A stretch of 64,000 bases of DNA from Flagellimonas sp. S3867 (GTDB taxonomy: Bacteria > Bacteroidota > Bacteroidia > Flavobacteriales > Flavobacteriaceae): contig NZ_JACVMN010000003.1 of NCBI RefSeq assembly GCF_014698935.1, positions 124,001 through 188,000 of the forward strand, given 5' to 3'. Position numbers and translations under genes: made by a program. This document shows, piece after piece, positions 7,839 to 15,739 of the stretch. Position 1 is the stretch's first letter; every line of letters starts with the position of its first letter. The notes under the pieces are model-generated. The model made no database searches, was not told the DNA's origin, and saw only the letters and a list, made by a program, of their open reading frames with translations.

Positions 7839-8681
7839 TTAAAGCTGACACAATAGGTCCATCTCCTTCAAAATTCGCTCTTTTCTGCCATTGGAAATTC
7901 CCAAATGATCCAAGTAGAACATGTCCCCCAACAATTGTCTGCAGAGTACAATATCCCTGCTCAACAGAAATTGTTTTTCTCGATTGGAAAGTAATGTGGA
8001 CACGGTAATGGGATACAGGCCAAGCCTGTCGATTCTATTTTTTAGCCCATCGCCATGGGGATAATCCCAACTTAAAAGATATAGTTCTGCGCATTTTCCA
8101 TAGGCCAGGGCATCGGCGGTAAAACGGGTATTGGTCACCACCCATCCCAAGGGTGATTGGGCTCCTTCATTTTTGCTGGATTCCATATGTCTGGCGACGT
8201 CGTTGAACCGGGAATGAATATAGAGCGGAATCTTTACATTGCATTTGCGACCTTCCTCTCCATGGAATTTACATTCAATAACATTCAAAACACCATTTTT
8301 GGTCGCCATTATATCAATTTCGTGGGGAACGCACACACCTTGGACAACAGTGCCGACTTTTGTGCTGTAACCTGAATAGTTTAAAATTCCACTGACAAAC
8401 CGTTCAAATGGAAAACCGGTAGGGCCAAGCTCATAGATTGCCTTTTTTAACTTATATTTTGATGCATAGACCGATTTTTGCTTCTTCAACATGGAAAAGG
8501 CGCGATTGTAGATTTCTTTGGTTGAGATGCCTACATAAAGCTCGTCCATGACCTGACCTACAATTTTCTTCACCAAAGTATCATGCGCACCACTGGCCTT
8601 TAATGAATTCTGCAGTTTGTCTACTGAAAACTTGACCGTTTCCCCAGAAGATTTGATGATGTCGAATGCTTTTTGGGCCAT
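7839..8681 (-). CDS. ATP-cone domain fused to a PD-(D/E)XK (Mrr-like) nuclease domain
   Basis: A protein of 280 residues. Residues 1-85 resemble an ATP-cone (the nucleotide-sensing domain of ribonucleotide reductase and NrdR): IKSSGETVKFSVDKLQNSL, then SVYASKYKLKKAIYELGP. Residues about 90-200 fit a restriction-endonuclease-like core: helix E93 in PFERFV, D123 in HEIDIMATKNG, and E136-x-K138 in IECKFHG. The C-terminal ~80 residues are helical and unassigned. No methylase or specificity subunit is nearby, so it is not an ordinary restriction system. It sits between a small protein and the beta-CASP hydrolase in a USP-led operon. Nuclease activity and nucleotide control are inferred from motifs only. 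Confidence 0.7.
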   Translation of the reverse strand: MAQKAFDIIKSSGETVKFSVDKLQNSLKASGAHDTLVKKIVGQVMDELYVGISTKEIYNRAFSMLKKQKSVYASKYKLKKAIYELGPTGFPFERFVSGILNYSGYSTKVGTVVQGVCVPHEIDIMATKNGVLNVIECKFHGEEGRKCNVKIPLYIHSRFNDVARHMESSKNEGAQSPLGWVVTNTRFTADALAYGKCAELYLLSWDYPHGDGLKNRIDRLGLYPITVSTLLSNREKQFLLSRDIVLCRQLLGDMFYLDHLGISNGRKERILKEMDLLCQL

Positions 8682-8714
8682 AGAACTTTATTGAAGCGTT
8701 AATTTATTCAAGTA

Positions 8715-9128
8715 CTATATTTCATCCACCTTGAAAAAGTCGCGGACCAAGGCCTTCACTTGATTGTCCGTCATGCTATCTTTGTTAGCTACAATTTTTA
8801 CTTTTTTTGAAATTTCTGGATGATTTTCTTTCAATTCGGAACTGAATTTTTCAAAAATTTCTGCTGGACCATAAAGTGCAACACCGTTTGCATCTTTCAA
8901 AAAAAGAATCAATTTTTTAAAATAATTTCTCATTTGGTGCTTTTCACGCTCCAGGTACTTACTGTCCTGTACCACATCTTGTGGCCCCCATCTGGTCTTG
9001 GAACGTGAGCCTCCTTTAGGATTGAAAAACTCGATTTCGGAGTATACTGTCTCCATTTGTTCCTTGTCGTCATTGAGGGTGACGATTTTTGCTTTCTCTT
9101 TATCCATCCAAATGCCAATATTCTTCAT
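8715..9128 (-). CDS. Uncharacterised protein with host-attachment/eRF1-like pattern
   Basis: A soluble protein of 137 residues from the ATG at 9128 (MKNIGIWMDKEKAK); an upstream GTG-type start would overlap the USP gene. The order of an N-terminal strand IGIWMDKEKAKIVTL, a basic middle (KTRWGPQDVVQDSKYLEREKH) and later VALYGPAEIFEKFSSEL followed by a paired strand KVKIVANKDSMTD recalls the RNase H-like fold of eRF1 domain 2 and host-attachment proteins. This is a weak fold guess, not a function. It is 10 bases downstream of the USP stop and 33 before the ATP-cone gene, in the same operon. Confidence 0.5.
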   Translation of the reverse strand: MKNIGIWMDKEKAKIVTLNDDKEQMETVYSEIEFFNPKGGSRSKTRWGPQDVVQDSKYLEREKHQMRNYFKKLILFLKDANGVALYGPAEIFEKFSSELKENHPEISKKVKIVANKDSMTDNQVKALVRDFFKVDEI

Positions 9129-9138
9129 AAGTTTTGTT

Positions 9139-9987
9139 TTAAGGATTGTCATTAAGTTCTAAAATGGGAATGGTTGCGTCATAGCCAAGCTCTTTTATAA
9201 GTGGATTGGCCAAAATGCTTCCAAAGAACCAGTGCTTTTTGTTCACAAAAGCGACCATATCACATTTCCGGTTTTCAATAAAAGAGAAAATAGCTTCTTG
9301 GACCTTGCCCTTTGGAAGGGAGTGGTTTTCAAAATCGACACCAAGTAAGATGTCTTCCAAAAGCTCTTTATTGTTCTCCTGTTTTTTGCTGAGTTTGGAT
9401 TCCCGCTCCACATGTACCACATGAATTTGGGCGTTGTGGAGTTTTGCAATTTCCAATAGGTATTTAAGTTCCCGTCGCTTAAAATTGGCCTTGTAATCGG
9501 TTGGAAATACAATTTGCTTTGGAGGCATATAATCAAACTGCTCAGGAATTGCCATTACAGGGCACTTCACAATTTTTTCCATAATATTTACGGTGTTGGT
9601 GCCAAAGACCTTGGCTTCAGAACCTGTATTCCCTTTTGTGCCCATCATTACCAAATCAATATCTTTTTTGGCAATGGTATCCTTCACCGCCTCCAAAAGA
9701 TAGTTGAATGAGGAAATGGTATGGTAGGTATGTTTTGGATTATCTTCCTGTAGTTTCAGGATAGCTTTTAGCTTTACAAAGCCTTCCTTCGATTGTTTTT
9801 TGGCCGCCTCATAAGTACTGTCCCCTGGCTCTGGGACCATCATATTGTCTAAAGTGTACATATTTACGTGGAACGCGTTCAAAAAATAGAAGTCGCAGTA
9901 CTGGTCTTCGTAAAGATTCATGCCATATCGAATGGCATTGAACGAATTCTGCGAGAAGTCTGTGGGAAATAATATTCGTTTATCCAT
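9139..9987 (-). CDS. Universal stress protein, two Usp domains (USP 1)
   Basis: A protein of 282 residues, twice a single Usp domain. The first domain begins RILFPTDFSQNSFNAI and ends with the ATP-binding motif MGTKG-x9-GTN near residue 115; the second starts at KQIVFPTDY and lacks that motif. Usp proteins are cytosolic nucleotide-binding factors raised under starvation, hypoxia or stress; partners are unknown here. It heads an operon with the small protein, ATP-cone/nuclease and beta-CASP genes. An FNR-like operator lies about 50 bases upstream of the start. Confidence 0.9.
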   Translation of the reverse strand: MDKRILFPTDFSQNSFNAIRYGMNLYEDQYCDFYFLNAFHVNMYTLDNMMVPEPGDSTYEAAKKQSKEGFVKLKAILKLQEDNPKHTYHTISSFNYLLEAVKDTIAKKDIDLVMMGTKGNTGSEAKVFGTNTVNIMEKIVKCPVMAIPEQFDYMPPKQIVFPTDYKANFKRRELKYLLEIAKLHNAQIHVVHVERESKLSKKQENNKELLEDILLGVDFENHSLPKGKVQEAIFSFIENRKCDMVAFVNKKHWFFGSILANPLIKELGYDATIPILELNDNP

Positions 9988-10005
9988 GACCTTGTTTTAT
10001 TGCCC

Positions 10006-10048
10006 TAAAACTAACTTCATGTAAGCACGTTTACAATGACGATGGTCA
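10006..10048 (-). promoter_or_regulatory. FNR/FixK-like operator and -7 element for the USP 1 operon
   Basis: TGAC-GATG-GTCA at 10037-10048, then TAGTTTTA on the minus strand at 10013-10006, 23 bases away. The operator overlaps the stop codon of USP 2, so USP 1 has its own promoter in a very short gap. Confidence 0.8.
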
Positions 10049-10888
10049 GTCTTTGCAGGGAATAACCATAAAGGGAATATGAAGATGCAGGCCTATTTTT
10101 TTGATAACAGGTTTTAAGAACAATCGTTCAAGAAACGTATGCTTGTTCATGACCATGGCCAATAGGTTTACCTTGTTCTTAAGTTGAAACGCATTGATTC
10201 CGTTGATAACCTCGTTATTGGGCATTTCATGGAAAACATTAGCATAAGGTTTCAACAAATTTTCTAGCTGCTCTTTGTTGGCAATTTGAACATCCGTTAA
10301 GTCCCTTCCTGTGGAAATATGAAGTACATCGATTCGAGAAATATGCTCATTGGCCAGATACAACAATTCTCTGAGCGCCTTTGTTTTAAAGGAAATTTCA
10401 TAATCAGTGGGGAAAAGAATTTCCTTTGGTGTTTCGTACTCAAATCCATCCGGAATGGCTATTACGGGACACTTGGCTTTTTTGATTACATGTACCGCAT
10501 TGCTGCCAAACAGTAATTCTTTAGCGCCGGTAGCACCTTTGGTGCCCATTATGATTATGCTTATTCCTTCATTTTCCACCATTTCCTGCACTTCTTCCAT
10601 TAACGTATTAAAAACCGCTTTTACTCGAAATTGATGCAGTGGATTTTTAAACGATTTTTCCAGTTTTTGCTTTATCTCCTCAAGCTGTTCCATGGCATTG
10701 GAATGGTAGAAGTCGTCGAGTCCAATCTGCTCAGAACTGAAGGATGCATGTTCTACATAATATATGGGCGGGGAGTAGACGTGCAATAGATAGAACAAGC
10801 ACGACTCATCTTTATAGAGTTCTTGGGCATATCGGATAGCGTTATATGCATTTTTCGAAAAATCGGTTGGTAATAACACTTTTTTCAT
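10046..10888 (-). CDS. Universal stress protein, two Usp domains (USP 2)
   Basis: A protein of 280 residues. The N-terminal VLLPTDFSKNAYNAIRYA, the ATP-loop MGTKGATGAKELLFGSN and KCPVIAIPD mark a nucleotide-binding Usp domain; a second, degenerate domain begins KEILFPTDY. The gene is monocistronic: its promoter is the minus half of the bidirectional operator at 10946-10957, shared with thioredoxin. Downstream comes the separate promoter of USP 1. Specific role unknown. Confidence 0.9.
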   Translation of the reverse strand: MKKVLLPTDFSKNAYNAIRYAQELYKDESCLFYLLHVYSPPIYYVEHASFSSEQIGLDDFYHSNAMEQLEEIKQKLEKSFKNPLHQFRVKAVFNTLMEEVQEMVENEGISIIIMGTKGATGAKELLFGSNAVHVIKKAKCPVIAIPDGFEYETPKEILFPTDYEISFKTKALRELLYLANEHISRIDVLHISTGRDLTDVQIANKEQLENLLKPYANVFHEMPNNEVINGINAFQLKNKVNLLAMVMNKHTFLERLFLKPVIKKIGLHLHIPFMVIPCKD

Positions 10889-10914
10889 GGCATCATGTAT
10901 TAATGGATGTGAAT

Positions 10915-10988
10915 CAAAGTTACTATCAGGGTGCTTTCAAGCCCATGATTTTGATCAGTTTGCAATAGCAATAGTTTTTCTAATTTTC
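10915..10988. promoter_or_regulatory. Shared bidirectional FNR/FixK-like operator for USP 2 and thioredoxin
   Basis: One operator, TGAT-TTTG-ATCA at 10946-10957, has -7 elements on both sides at the same 23-base spacing: TAACTTTG on the minus strand at 10922-10915 (perfect) and TAATTTTC on the plus strand at 10981-10988 (7 of 8). A single bound dimer would sit near -41.5 of both promoters. Confidence 0.8.
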
Positions 10989-11008
10989 GACTATCAAAAA
11001 AAAATCAA

Positions 11009-11305
11009 ATGAAAACTAGTTTTACGAAACTCATTAAATCAAGTTCCCAAGTTTTAGTAGATTTTTATGCGGATTGGTGTGGACCATGTAAAATGTTGGC
11101 ACCTATTCTGGCGGAGGTAAAGGAGGATCTCGGTGATCAAATACGGATTGTAAAGATTGATGTGGACAAAAACCCAAAAATTGCGGGAAAATACAGGGTT
11201 AGGGGTGTTCCCACAATGCTACTTTTCAAAGATGGAGAACAAGTGTGGAGGCAATCTGGAGTAATCCAAAAAAAAGAACTTATAGGGATTATAAATTCCC
11301 ACTGA
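11009..11305 (+). CDS. Thioredoxin
   Basis: A protein of 98 residues, short for a thioredoxin but complete in fold: VLVDFYADWCGPCKMLAP with the redox pair C24/C27, the cis-proline motif VRGVPTMLLF and the final helix. It reduces protein disulfides in the cytosol. It is alone on the plus strand, embedded in a minus-strand USP array, and uses the operator shared with USP 2, which places a thiol reductant inside the same low-oxygen regulon. The main housekeeping thioredoxin is probably elsewhere. Confidence 0.93.
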   Translation: MKTSFTKLIKSSSQVLVDFYADWCGPCKMLAPILAEVKEDLGDQIRIVKIDVDKNPKIAGKYRVRGVPTMLLFKDGEQVWRQSGVIQKKELIGIINSH

Positions 11306-11313
11306 AAGTTTTG

Positions 11314-12123
11314 CTATTCCACTTCCGGCACAACCAGAAAAGGTATTGAAGAATTGAAAGCCAACTTTTTGATCACTCCGGTTGCAAACAGTTCTTTAAA
11401 AAAGCCATAGCGATGATAGATCATGGCCAAAAGCTGCACATTTCGCTCTGCAATTAGCACGGAGATGGTCTTTGCTAAAGACTCAGTAAGGGAAACTTCT
11501 TCAAAACTGAAGTTAATACCCTTCATTTTCTTTTTCAGCAACGCCTTTAATTTTTCTTGATATTCGGTCAAAGGGGCACCGTCAATTACATGGACAACCT
11601 GAATTTCTGCTCCAGAATTTTTCGCCAAACGGATTACCGGATTTAATTCCACTCTTTCATAATAATGGTCAAAGTTGGTGGCGATCATAAATCTTTCAAT
11701 AGGACTACGTTGATAGCTCTCAGGAACCATTAAAATGGAGCAAATACGGATACTTTCCAGCATTTTTAATGCGGTACTCCCCATAAAAAGCTCTTTTAAA
11801 GCCGAGGAGCCTTTGGTTCCCATCACAATAAAATCAATATCCTTTTCAATAATGAAGCGCTCTATGCCCGCAAATAGATTTTTCAATAGAAGTTTGGTTT
11901 CAAAGAGGTGCTCCGAACCTGTAGATTTGTTATTTAGGTGAGCAACGGTTTTGTCGAGTTCTTTGTTCAATGATCCTCCTCGACCAGTGGAAGTGGCATT
12001 TGGGTCGGCATGAAGCACATAAAAGGTGCAGACTTCTTTTTTGAAGAGAGCAATGGCATATTCTGACGCTTTTAGGGCGTTTTCAGAAAAATCAGTGGGC
12101 AAAAGAATATGTTTCACATCCAA
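11314..12123 (-). CDS. Universal stress protein, two Usp domains (USP 3)
   Basis: A protein of 269 residues starting MDVKHILLPTDFSENALKA. The ATP-binding loop is MGTKGSSALKELFMGST, and the second half is degenerate. It is the last gene of a four-USP operon (14719 down to 11314) with a gap of 18 bases after USP 4, and no promoter of its own is seen. It converges with thioredoxin, eight bases away, without an obvious terminator between them. Confidence 0.9.
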   Translation of the reverse strand: MDVKHILLPTDFSENALKASEYAIALFKKEVCTFYVLHADPNATSTGRGGSLNKELDKTVAHLNNKSTGSEHLFETKLLLKNLFAGIERFIIEKDIDFIVMGTKGSSALKELFMGSTALKMLESIRICSILMVPESYQRSPIERFMIATNFDHYYERVELNPVIRLAKNSGAEIQVVHVIDGAPLTEYQEKLKALLKKKMKGINFSFEEVSLTESLAKTISVLIAERNVQLLAMIYHRYGFFKELFATGVIKKLAFNSSIPFLVVPEVE

Positions 12124-12141
12124 ATTATTAAAGGTTGTATA

Positions 12142-12990
12142 CTAAATTAGATCCGGTAGGATCATTAGGGGCACTTGCGAATGGAAGGCCACCCGTTTTA
12201 CCACCGGTTCCCGTGTCAGTTTTTCAAAAAATGTATGTTGATAGTGAATAATGGTTATTAGATCTGCTCGTTCTTCCGCAGCAAACGCATTGATGCTTTT
12301 AGCCAATTTGGAGCTGAATTCCACATCGTGAAACTCAATATCCAATTCGCTCAACCGATCTTGCAGAATTTTTTGGTTTTGTTGTTGAACTTCGTTTTTG
12401 TCAAATTCCTGGGTCAAATACAGGATTTTACATTTTGCATTGGTGAGTTTGGCCAATTCAATAAGCGGTGTAAGCTCATATTTGTCGTAAAACCTTGAGA
12501 AATCCGTTGGGAAGACGATACATTCAAGTTGTTGAAAATTGTATTCCTTGGGCACCAATATAATGGGGCATTCCCTCACGGATTTTAGCACGCGGACAGA
12601 GTTGGTTCCCATAAAAACTTCTTTGGCTCCTGTTGCACCAAGCGTTCCCATAATTATATAATCCGCATCTTTTTGCCTTTGGTAACCCTTCAAAACATGG
12701 TCTACATCACCCTTTAAAGAGACAAATTCAAAAGCATGCAATGGATTTTTATGGTTTTCCTCAAGGTAATTTTCTATTTTTTTCAACCCGCCTTGGGATG
12801 ATTCGGCAAGAGCGTCAATGATCATGCCCGTTCGCACATAAGTTCGAGCACCCATCACATTTTTTTGGTCGGGTGTATAGGTGTTCAAAACAAAAAAACG
12901 ACAGGAAACATCCTTGAAGAGCTTTAAGGCAAAAAATATGGCATTCCAAGAATTATCAGAGAAATCCGTGGGTAAAAGTATATTTTTCAT
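12142..12990 (-). CDS. Universal stress protein, two Usp domains (USP 4)
   Basis: A protein of 282 residues. It opens NILLPTDFSDNSWNAIFFA, and its loop is MGTLGATGAKEVFMGTN, with Leu in place of the usual Lys. The C-terminal domain begins ECIVFPTDFS. It is third in the four-USP operon; the gap to USP 5 upstream is only 12 bases. It is closest in style to the USP at 35636-36538 (shared FFxKLTREPVVKR / YMEKMTREPVVKR stretch near the C-terminus), which suggests a duplication across the window. Confidence 0.9.
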   Translation of the reverse strand: MKNILLPTDFSDNSWNAIFFALKLFKDVSCRFFVLNTYTPDQKNVMGARTYVRTGMIIDALAESSQGGLKKIENYLEENHKNPLHAFEFVSLKGDVDHVLKGYQRQKDADYIIMGTLGATGAKEVFMGTNSVRVLKSVRECPIILVPKEYNFQQLECIVFPTDFSRFYDKYELTPLIELAKLTNAKCKILYLTQEFDKNEVQQQNQKILQDRLSELDIEFHDVEFSSKLAKSINAFAAEERADLITIIHYQHTFFEKLTREPVVKRVAFHSQVPLMILPDLI

Positions 12991-13002
12991 GGCATATTGT
13001 TT

Positions 13003-13857
13003 TTATGTTGTAACGGGAGCTGTATCCGGTATCACCAAAAAAGGTATGGTGGTGTGGAAGCCCATGGTGTCTACGTTGGGCTTGATCAAAAGACGCTCAA
13101 AAAAGTTATGTTTTCTGTTCATCATAACCAAAAGGTCAATGTCATTTTTCTGAATGAATTGATGTATCGCGTCGGGCATGAGGTTTTCATTATCCCATGC
13201 AAACTTGTGCTTCGTATCTTTCAATTTTTCGGCCAATAACTGCTTGTTTTTTTTCTGGATCTCTGAAATATGGGCCTTTTCGTTTATGTGCAGCACAACT
13301 ATCTCTGCGTTTTGCACTTTCACCTGATCTATTAAGAATTCCAGTTCTTCCATTTTGTAATCGCTTAAATAATCTGTAGGAAATAAAATGGTCTTTACCT
13401 TGCTGTACGTACAATTTTCAGGAATGACCAAAACGGGCACCTGTGCTTTTCGAAGCGTATGAACGGTATTTGTGCCCAAAAAAATCTCCTTCGCGCCTGT
13501 GGCACCTTGAGTGCCCATAATAACAAGTGAAATATCCCATTTTTCACAAGCCGTTCTGATTTCATCAGTCAATGTGTTGAACGATGAAAGCATATTGTAT
13601 TTGTGCTTGTGATTGGAGAATTTTTCTTTGGCATAATTAACGGTTTTTTCAAGGCCAATAAGTGAAAGTTCTACGGTAGGGTCGGGTATGGCACTGAATG
13701 TGGGTCCGCCCATAACATAATCCATTCTATGGAATGCAGGGGTATAGGTATGCAAAAAATGAATGTTGCACTGCTGATTCTTTAAAAAGTTGAGTCCATA
13801 GGCAACAGCGTTCCTTGCGTTTTTTGAAAAATCCGTTGGTATCAAAATCTGTTTCAT
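13003..13857 (-). CDS. Universal stress protein, two Usp domains (USP 5)
   Basis: About 284 residues from the ATG at 13857 (MKQILIPTDFSKNARNAV). A longer reading to 13884 would overlap the upstream USP and is not needed. The ATP loop is MGTQGATGAKEIFLGTN with VPVLVIPE after it; the second domain starts KTILFPTDY. It is second in the four-USP operon, 16 bases after USP 6. The function beyond the family is unknown. Confidence 0.9.
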   Translation of the reverse strand: MKQILIPTDFSKNARNAVAYGLNFLKNQQCNIHFLHTYTPAFHRMDYVMGGPTFSAIPDPTVELSLIGLEKTVNYAKEKFSNHKHKYNMLSSFNTLTDEIRTACEKWDISLVIMGTQGATGAKEIFLGTNTVHTLRKAQVPVLVIPENCTYSKVKTILFPTDYLSDYKMEELEFLIDQVKVQNAEIVVLHINEKAHISEIQKKNKQLLAEKLKDTKHKFAWDNENLMPDAIHQFIQKNDIDLLVMMNRKHNFFERLLIKPNVDTMGFHTTIPFLVIPDTAPVTT

Positions 13858-13873
13858 CGTCTCTCGTTTTATA

Positions 13874-14719
13874 CTATCTGGCAATATTTTGCATCACCAT
13901 TAAGGGCACATCCGTATTGAGGCCCATTTTGTCCACGGTACTTCGGTACAATAGGTCCTCCATAAAAGAGTGTCTTGAATTTATCATCACCAGCATATCA
14001 ACTTTGTGTTTTTCCCTATAGTCCGAAATTCCCCCAAGCACGTCTTTGGCCTTCAGGTTTTCAAAAAACAGATATGATCTGGAGAGTGTTCCTTCTGCAA
14101 AGCGTTTGTTATCCTCTTGTCTGTGCGATAGATTGTCAAAATTTGTAAAATAGACACAATGTACCTCCGACTTGAAGAATCCTGCTATATTATCCAAAAG
14201 TTTGAGCTCTCTTCTTTTGTATGGCAATTGATAATCTGTTGGGAAAAGAATGTGTTTTGGTTCTTGATATTGGTAATTTTCTGGGATTGCCAGCACCGGG
14301 CATTTCACATATTTAAAAACCTGTACCGTATTGCTTCCAAAGGAGGTTGTCTTTTTCATGGTAGCTCCTTTGGTTCCCATAATCACTAGATCTATATTTT
14401 CTTTATCTACCAAATTGTTGACACTATCAACCAAAGATTCAAAGACCACTTCAATCGAATAATTGTGCATGGGATTTGGAATCGGGTCTTGAATGCGGGC
14501 AAGGGTATTTTCCAAAGCCAATTTTGCATTTGATTCCAATTCGTTCTTGATGATATCAAGGTCTATCTTGGATTTGGACTTTCCAATTTCATAAACCTCA
14601 TCGGCATAGGCATGGATAAAATAAAAATGGGAACGACTACACCTAAAAAGATTTAGTGCATAATCAATGGCTTGATCTGCGTTTTTTGAAAAATCGGTAG
14701 GTATCAGGATTTTTTTCAT
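13874..14719 (-). CDS. Universal stress protein, two Usp domains (USP 6)
   Basis: A protein of 281 residues, and the lead gene of the four-USP operon (USP 6-5-4-3). It opens KILIPTDFSKNADQAIDYA; its loop MGTKGATMKKTTSFGSN keeps the three glycines. A second domain begins KHILFPTDY. Its promoter carries an FNR-like operator at 14773-14784 with the -7 element at standard spacing, about 54 bases before the start codon, so four stress proteins should be induced together. Confidence 0.9.
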   Translation of the reverse strand: MKKILIPTDFSKNADQAIDYALNLFRCSRSHFYFIHAYADEVYEIGKSKSKIDLDIIKNELESNAKLALENTLARIQDPIPNPMHNYSIEVVFESLVDSVNNLVDKENIDLVIMGTKGATMKKTTSFGSNTVQVFKYVKCPVLAIPENYQYQEPKHILFPTDYQLPYKRRELKLLDNIAGFFKSEVHCVYFTNFDNLSHRQEDNKRFAEGTLSRSYLFFENLKAKDVLGGISDYREKHKVDMLVMINSRHSFMEDLLYRSTVDKMGLNTDVPLMVMQNIAR

Positions 14720-14741
14720 TGCTCTTCACTTTATACCATTC

Positions 14742-14784
14742 TAAAAGTATCTGTGAAAAGTCAATTACCAAATGATAAATATCA
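14742..14784 (-). promoter_or_regulatory. FNR/FixK-like operator and -7 element for the four-USP operon
   Basis: TGAT-AAAT-ATCA at 14773-14784 with TACTTTTA on the minus strand at 14749-14742, 23 bases apart. It drives USP 6, 5, 4 and 3. Confidence 0.85.
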
Positions 14785-14812
14785 CTATCCGCTTAAAGGT
14801 GTGTGAATTAGC

Positions 14813-15676
14813 TTATTCATGTATTACCAGCATGGGAACGGTAGTATGGAAACTCATACGCTCAACCTTGGAATCAAAAAACAACTGCTGTAAAAAGTTC
14901 AGGTTTCTGGCGATCATACTGATCATTCCAATATTGTTTTCACGAACAAAATCCTGTATGGCATGTACTATTTTTTTGTTCTGGATAATATTGAATGCAT
15001 ATTTTTCTGGAAAAACCTCGTCCAAATAATCAAACAGATAGTCTTTGTTGGTTTTTTGGTTTTCCGTGAAATCCATTTGTACACTTGAGACATGAACCAC
15101 ATCCAGATTGGCTTTATTGATATCCAGTATTTCTGTTAAGCTCTTGAGTACTTTGGGTGTATAAAAGATATTGAAGTCAGTGGGGAAAGTGATACGTTGT
15201 AAAGGAATAAATTGGGCTTTTTCGGGAACAACAAGTGTATTACAACGAACTCTGGTGATTATAGCGCCTGTATTACTTCCCATTACCTTTTTTTTCAGGT
15301 TGTCAATCCCGGTAGTTCCCATCACAATTAGATCAATATGTTTTTCAGACAATTGTTTTTGAACCACATCGATCAATCCACCGTATTCCATCTGTCCGAA
15401 AAAAACATGATTTTCATTTGCAAGTTGATCGCAAGCCTTGCTGTGGAAATTATCTAGAAGCTCTTTTTTATCAATTCCCGTTTGATTACTAAGATTTACG
15501 GGTAAGGGAAACAGTCTAGCCGCATCTATGGGTTGGTCTTTTAAGCCGGCAACGTGTAGAATATAGAAATTGCACCTTACCTTTTTATAAAGAGCAACGG
15601 CGTAACATAGAGCGTTCCATGAATTTTCGGAAAAGTCTACAGGAACAAGTATATTTTTAATCGAATAGTTTGGCAC
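14813..15676 (-). CDS. Universal stress protein, two Usp domains, no AUG start (USP 7)
   Basis: About 287 residues. The domain begins IKNILVPVDFSENSWNALCYA and has the loop MGTTGIDNLKKKVMGSN. Unusually there is no ATG where the other USPs start: the codon before KNILVPVDF is ATT (15666-15664), and the nearest conventional start is the GTG at 15676. The predicted transcription start (about 15677) falls on the GTG, so a leaderless GTG or a rare ATT start are both possible; I list the GTG. The gene is monocistronic, between the four-USP operon and the REC-Crp regulator, with a perfect operator. Confidence 0.85.
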   Translation of the reverse strand: MPNYSIKNILVPVDFSENSWNALCYAVALYKKVRCNFYILHVAGLKDQPIDAARLFPLPVNLSNQTGIDKKELLDNFHSKACDQLANENHVFFGQMEYGGLIDVVQKQLSEKHIDLIVMGTTGIDNLKKKVMGSNTGAIITRVRCNTLVVPEKAQFIPLQRITFPTDFNIFYTPKVLKSLTEILDINKANLDVVHVSSVQMDFTENQKTNKDYLFDYLDEVFPEKYAFNIIQNKKIVHAIQDFVRENNIGMISMIARNLNFLQQLFFDSKVERMSFHTTVPMLVIHE

Positions 15677-15681
15677 AGCTA

Positions 15682-15725
15682 CAAAAATAGCCCGGCAAAA
15701 AAATCGATGTAATGACAAATGTCAT
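15682..15725 (-). promoter_or_regulatory. FNR/FixK-like operator and -7 element for USP 7
   Basis: ATGACAAATGTCAT at 15712-15725 (TGAC-AAAT-GTCA core 15713-15724), then TATTTTTG on the minus strand at 15689-15682 (perfect TAnnTTTG) at 23 bases. It lies in the 63-base gap next to the REC-Crp regulator gene. Confidence 0.9.
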
Positions 15726-15739
15726 GAAAAATCAACTTT

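Noticed and set aside
7839-8681. Part of a restriction-modification or other defence system
   Set aside because: No methylase, specificity or other defence gene is nearby; the operon context is USP and RNase-like.
9139-15725. USP array as a mobile or recently transferred island
   Set aside because: No integrase, transposase, direct repeats or tRNA; base use looks like the surroundings and promoters match the rest of the window.
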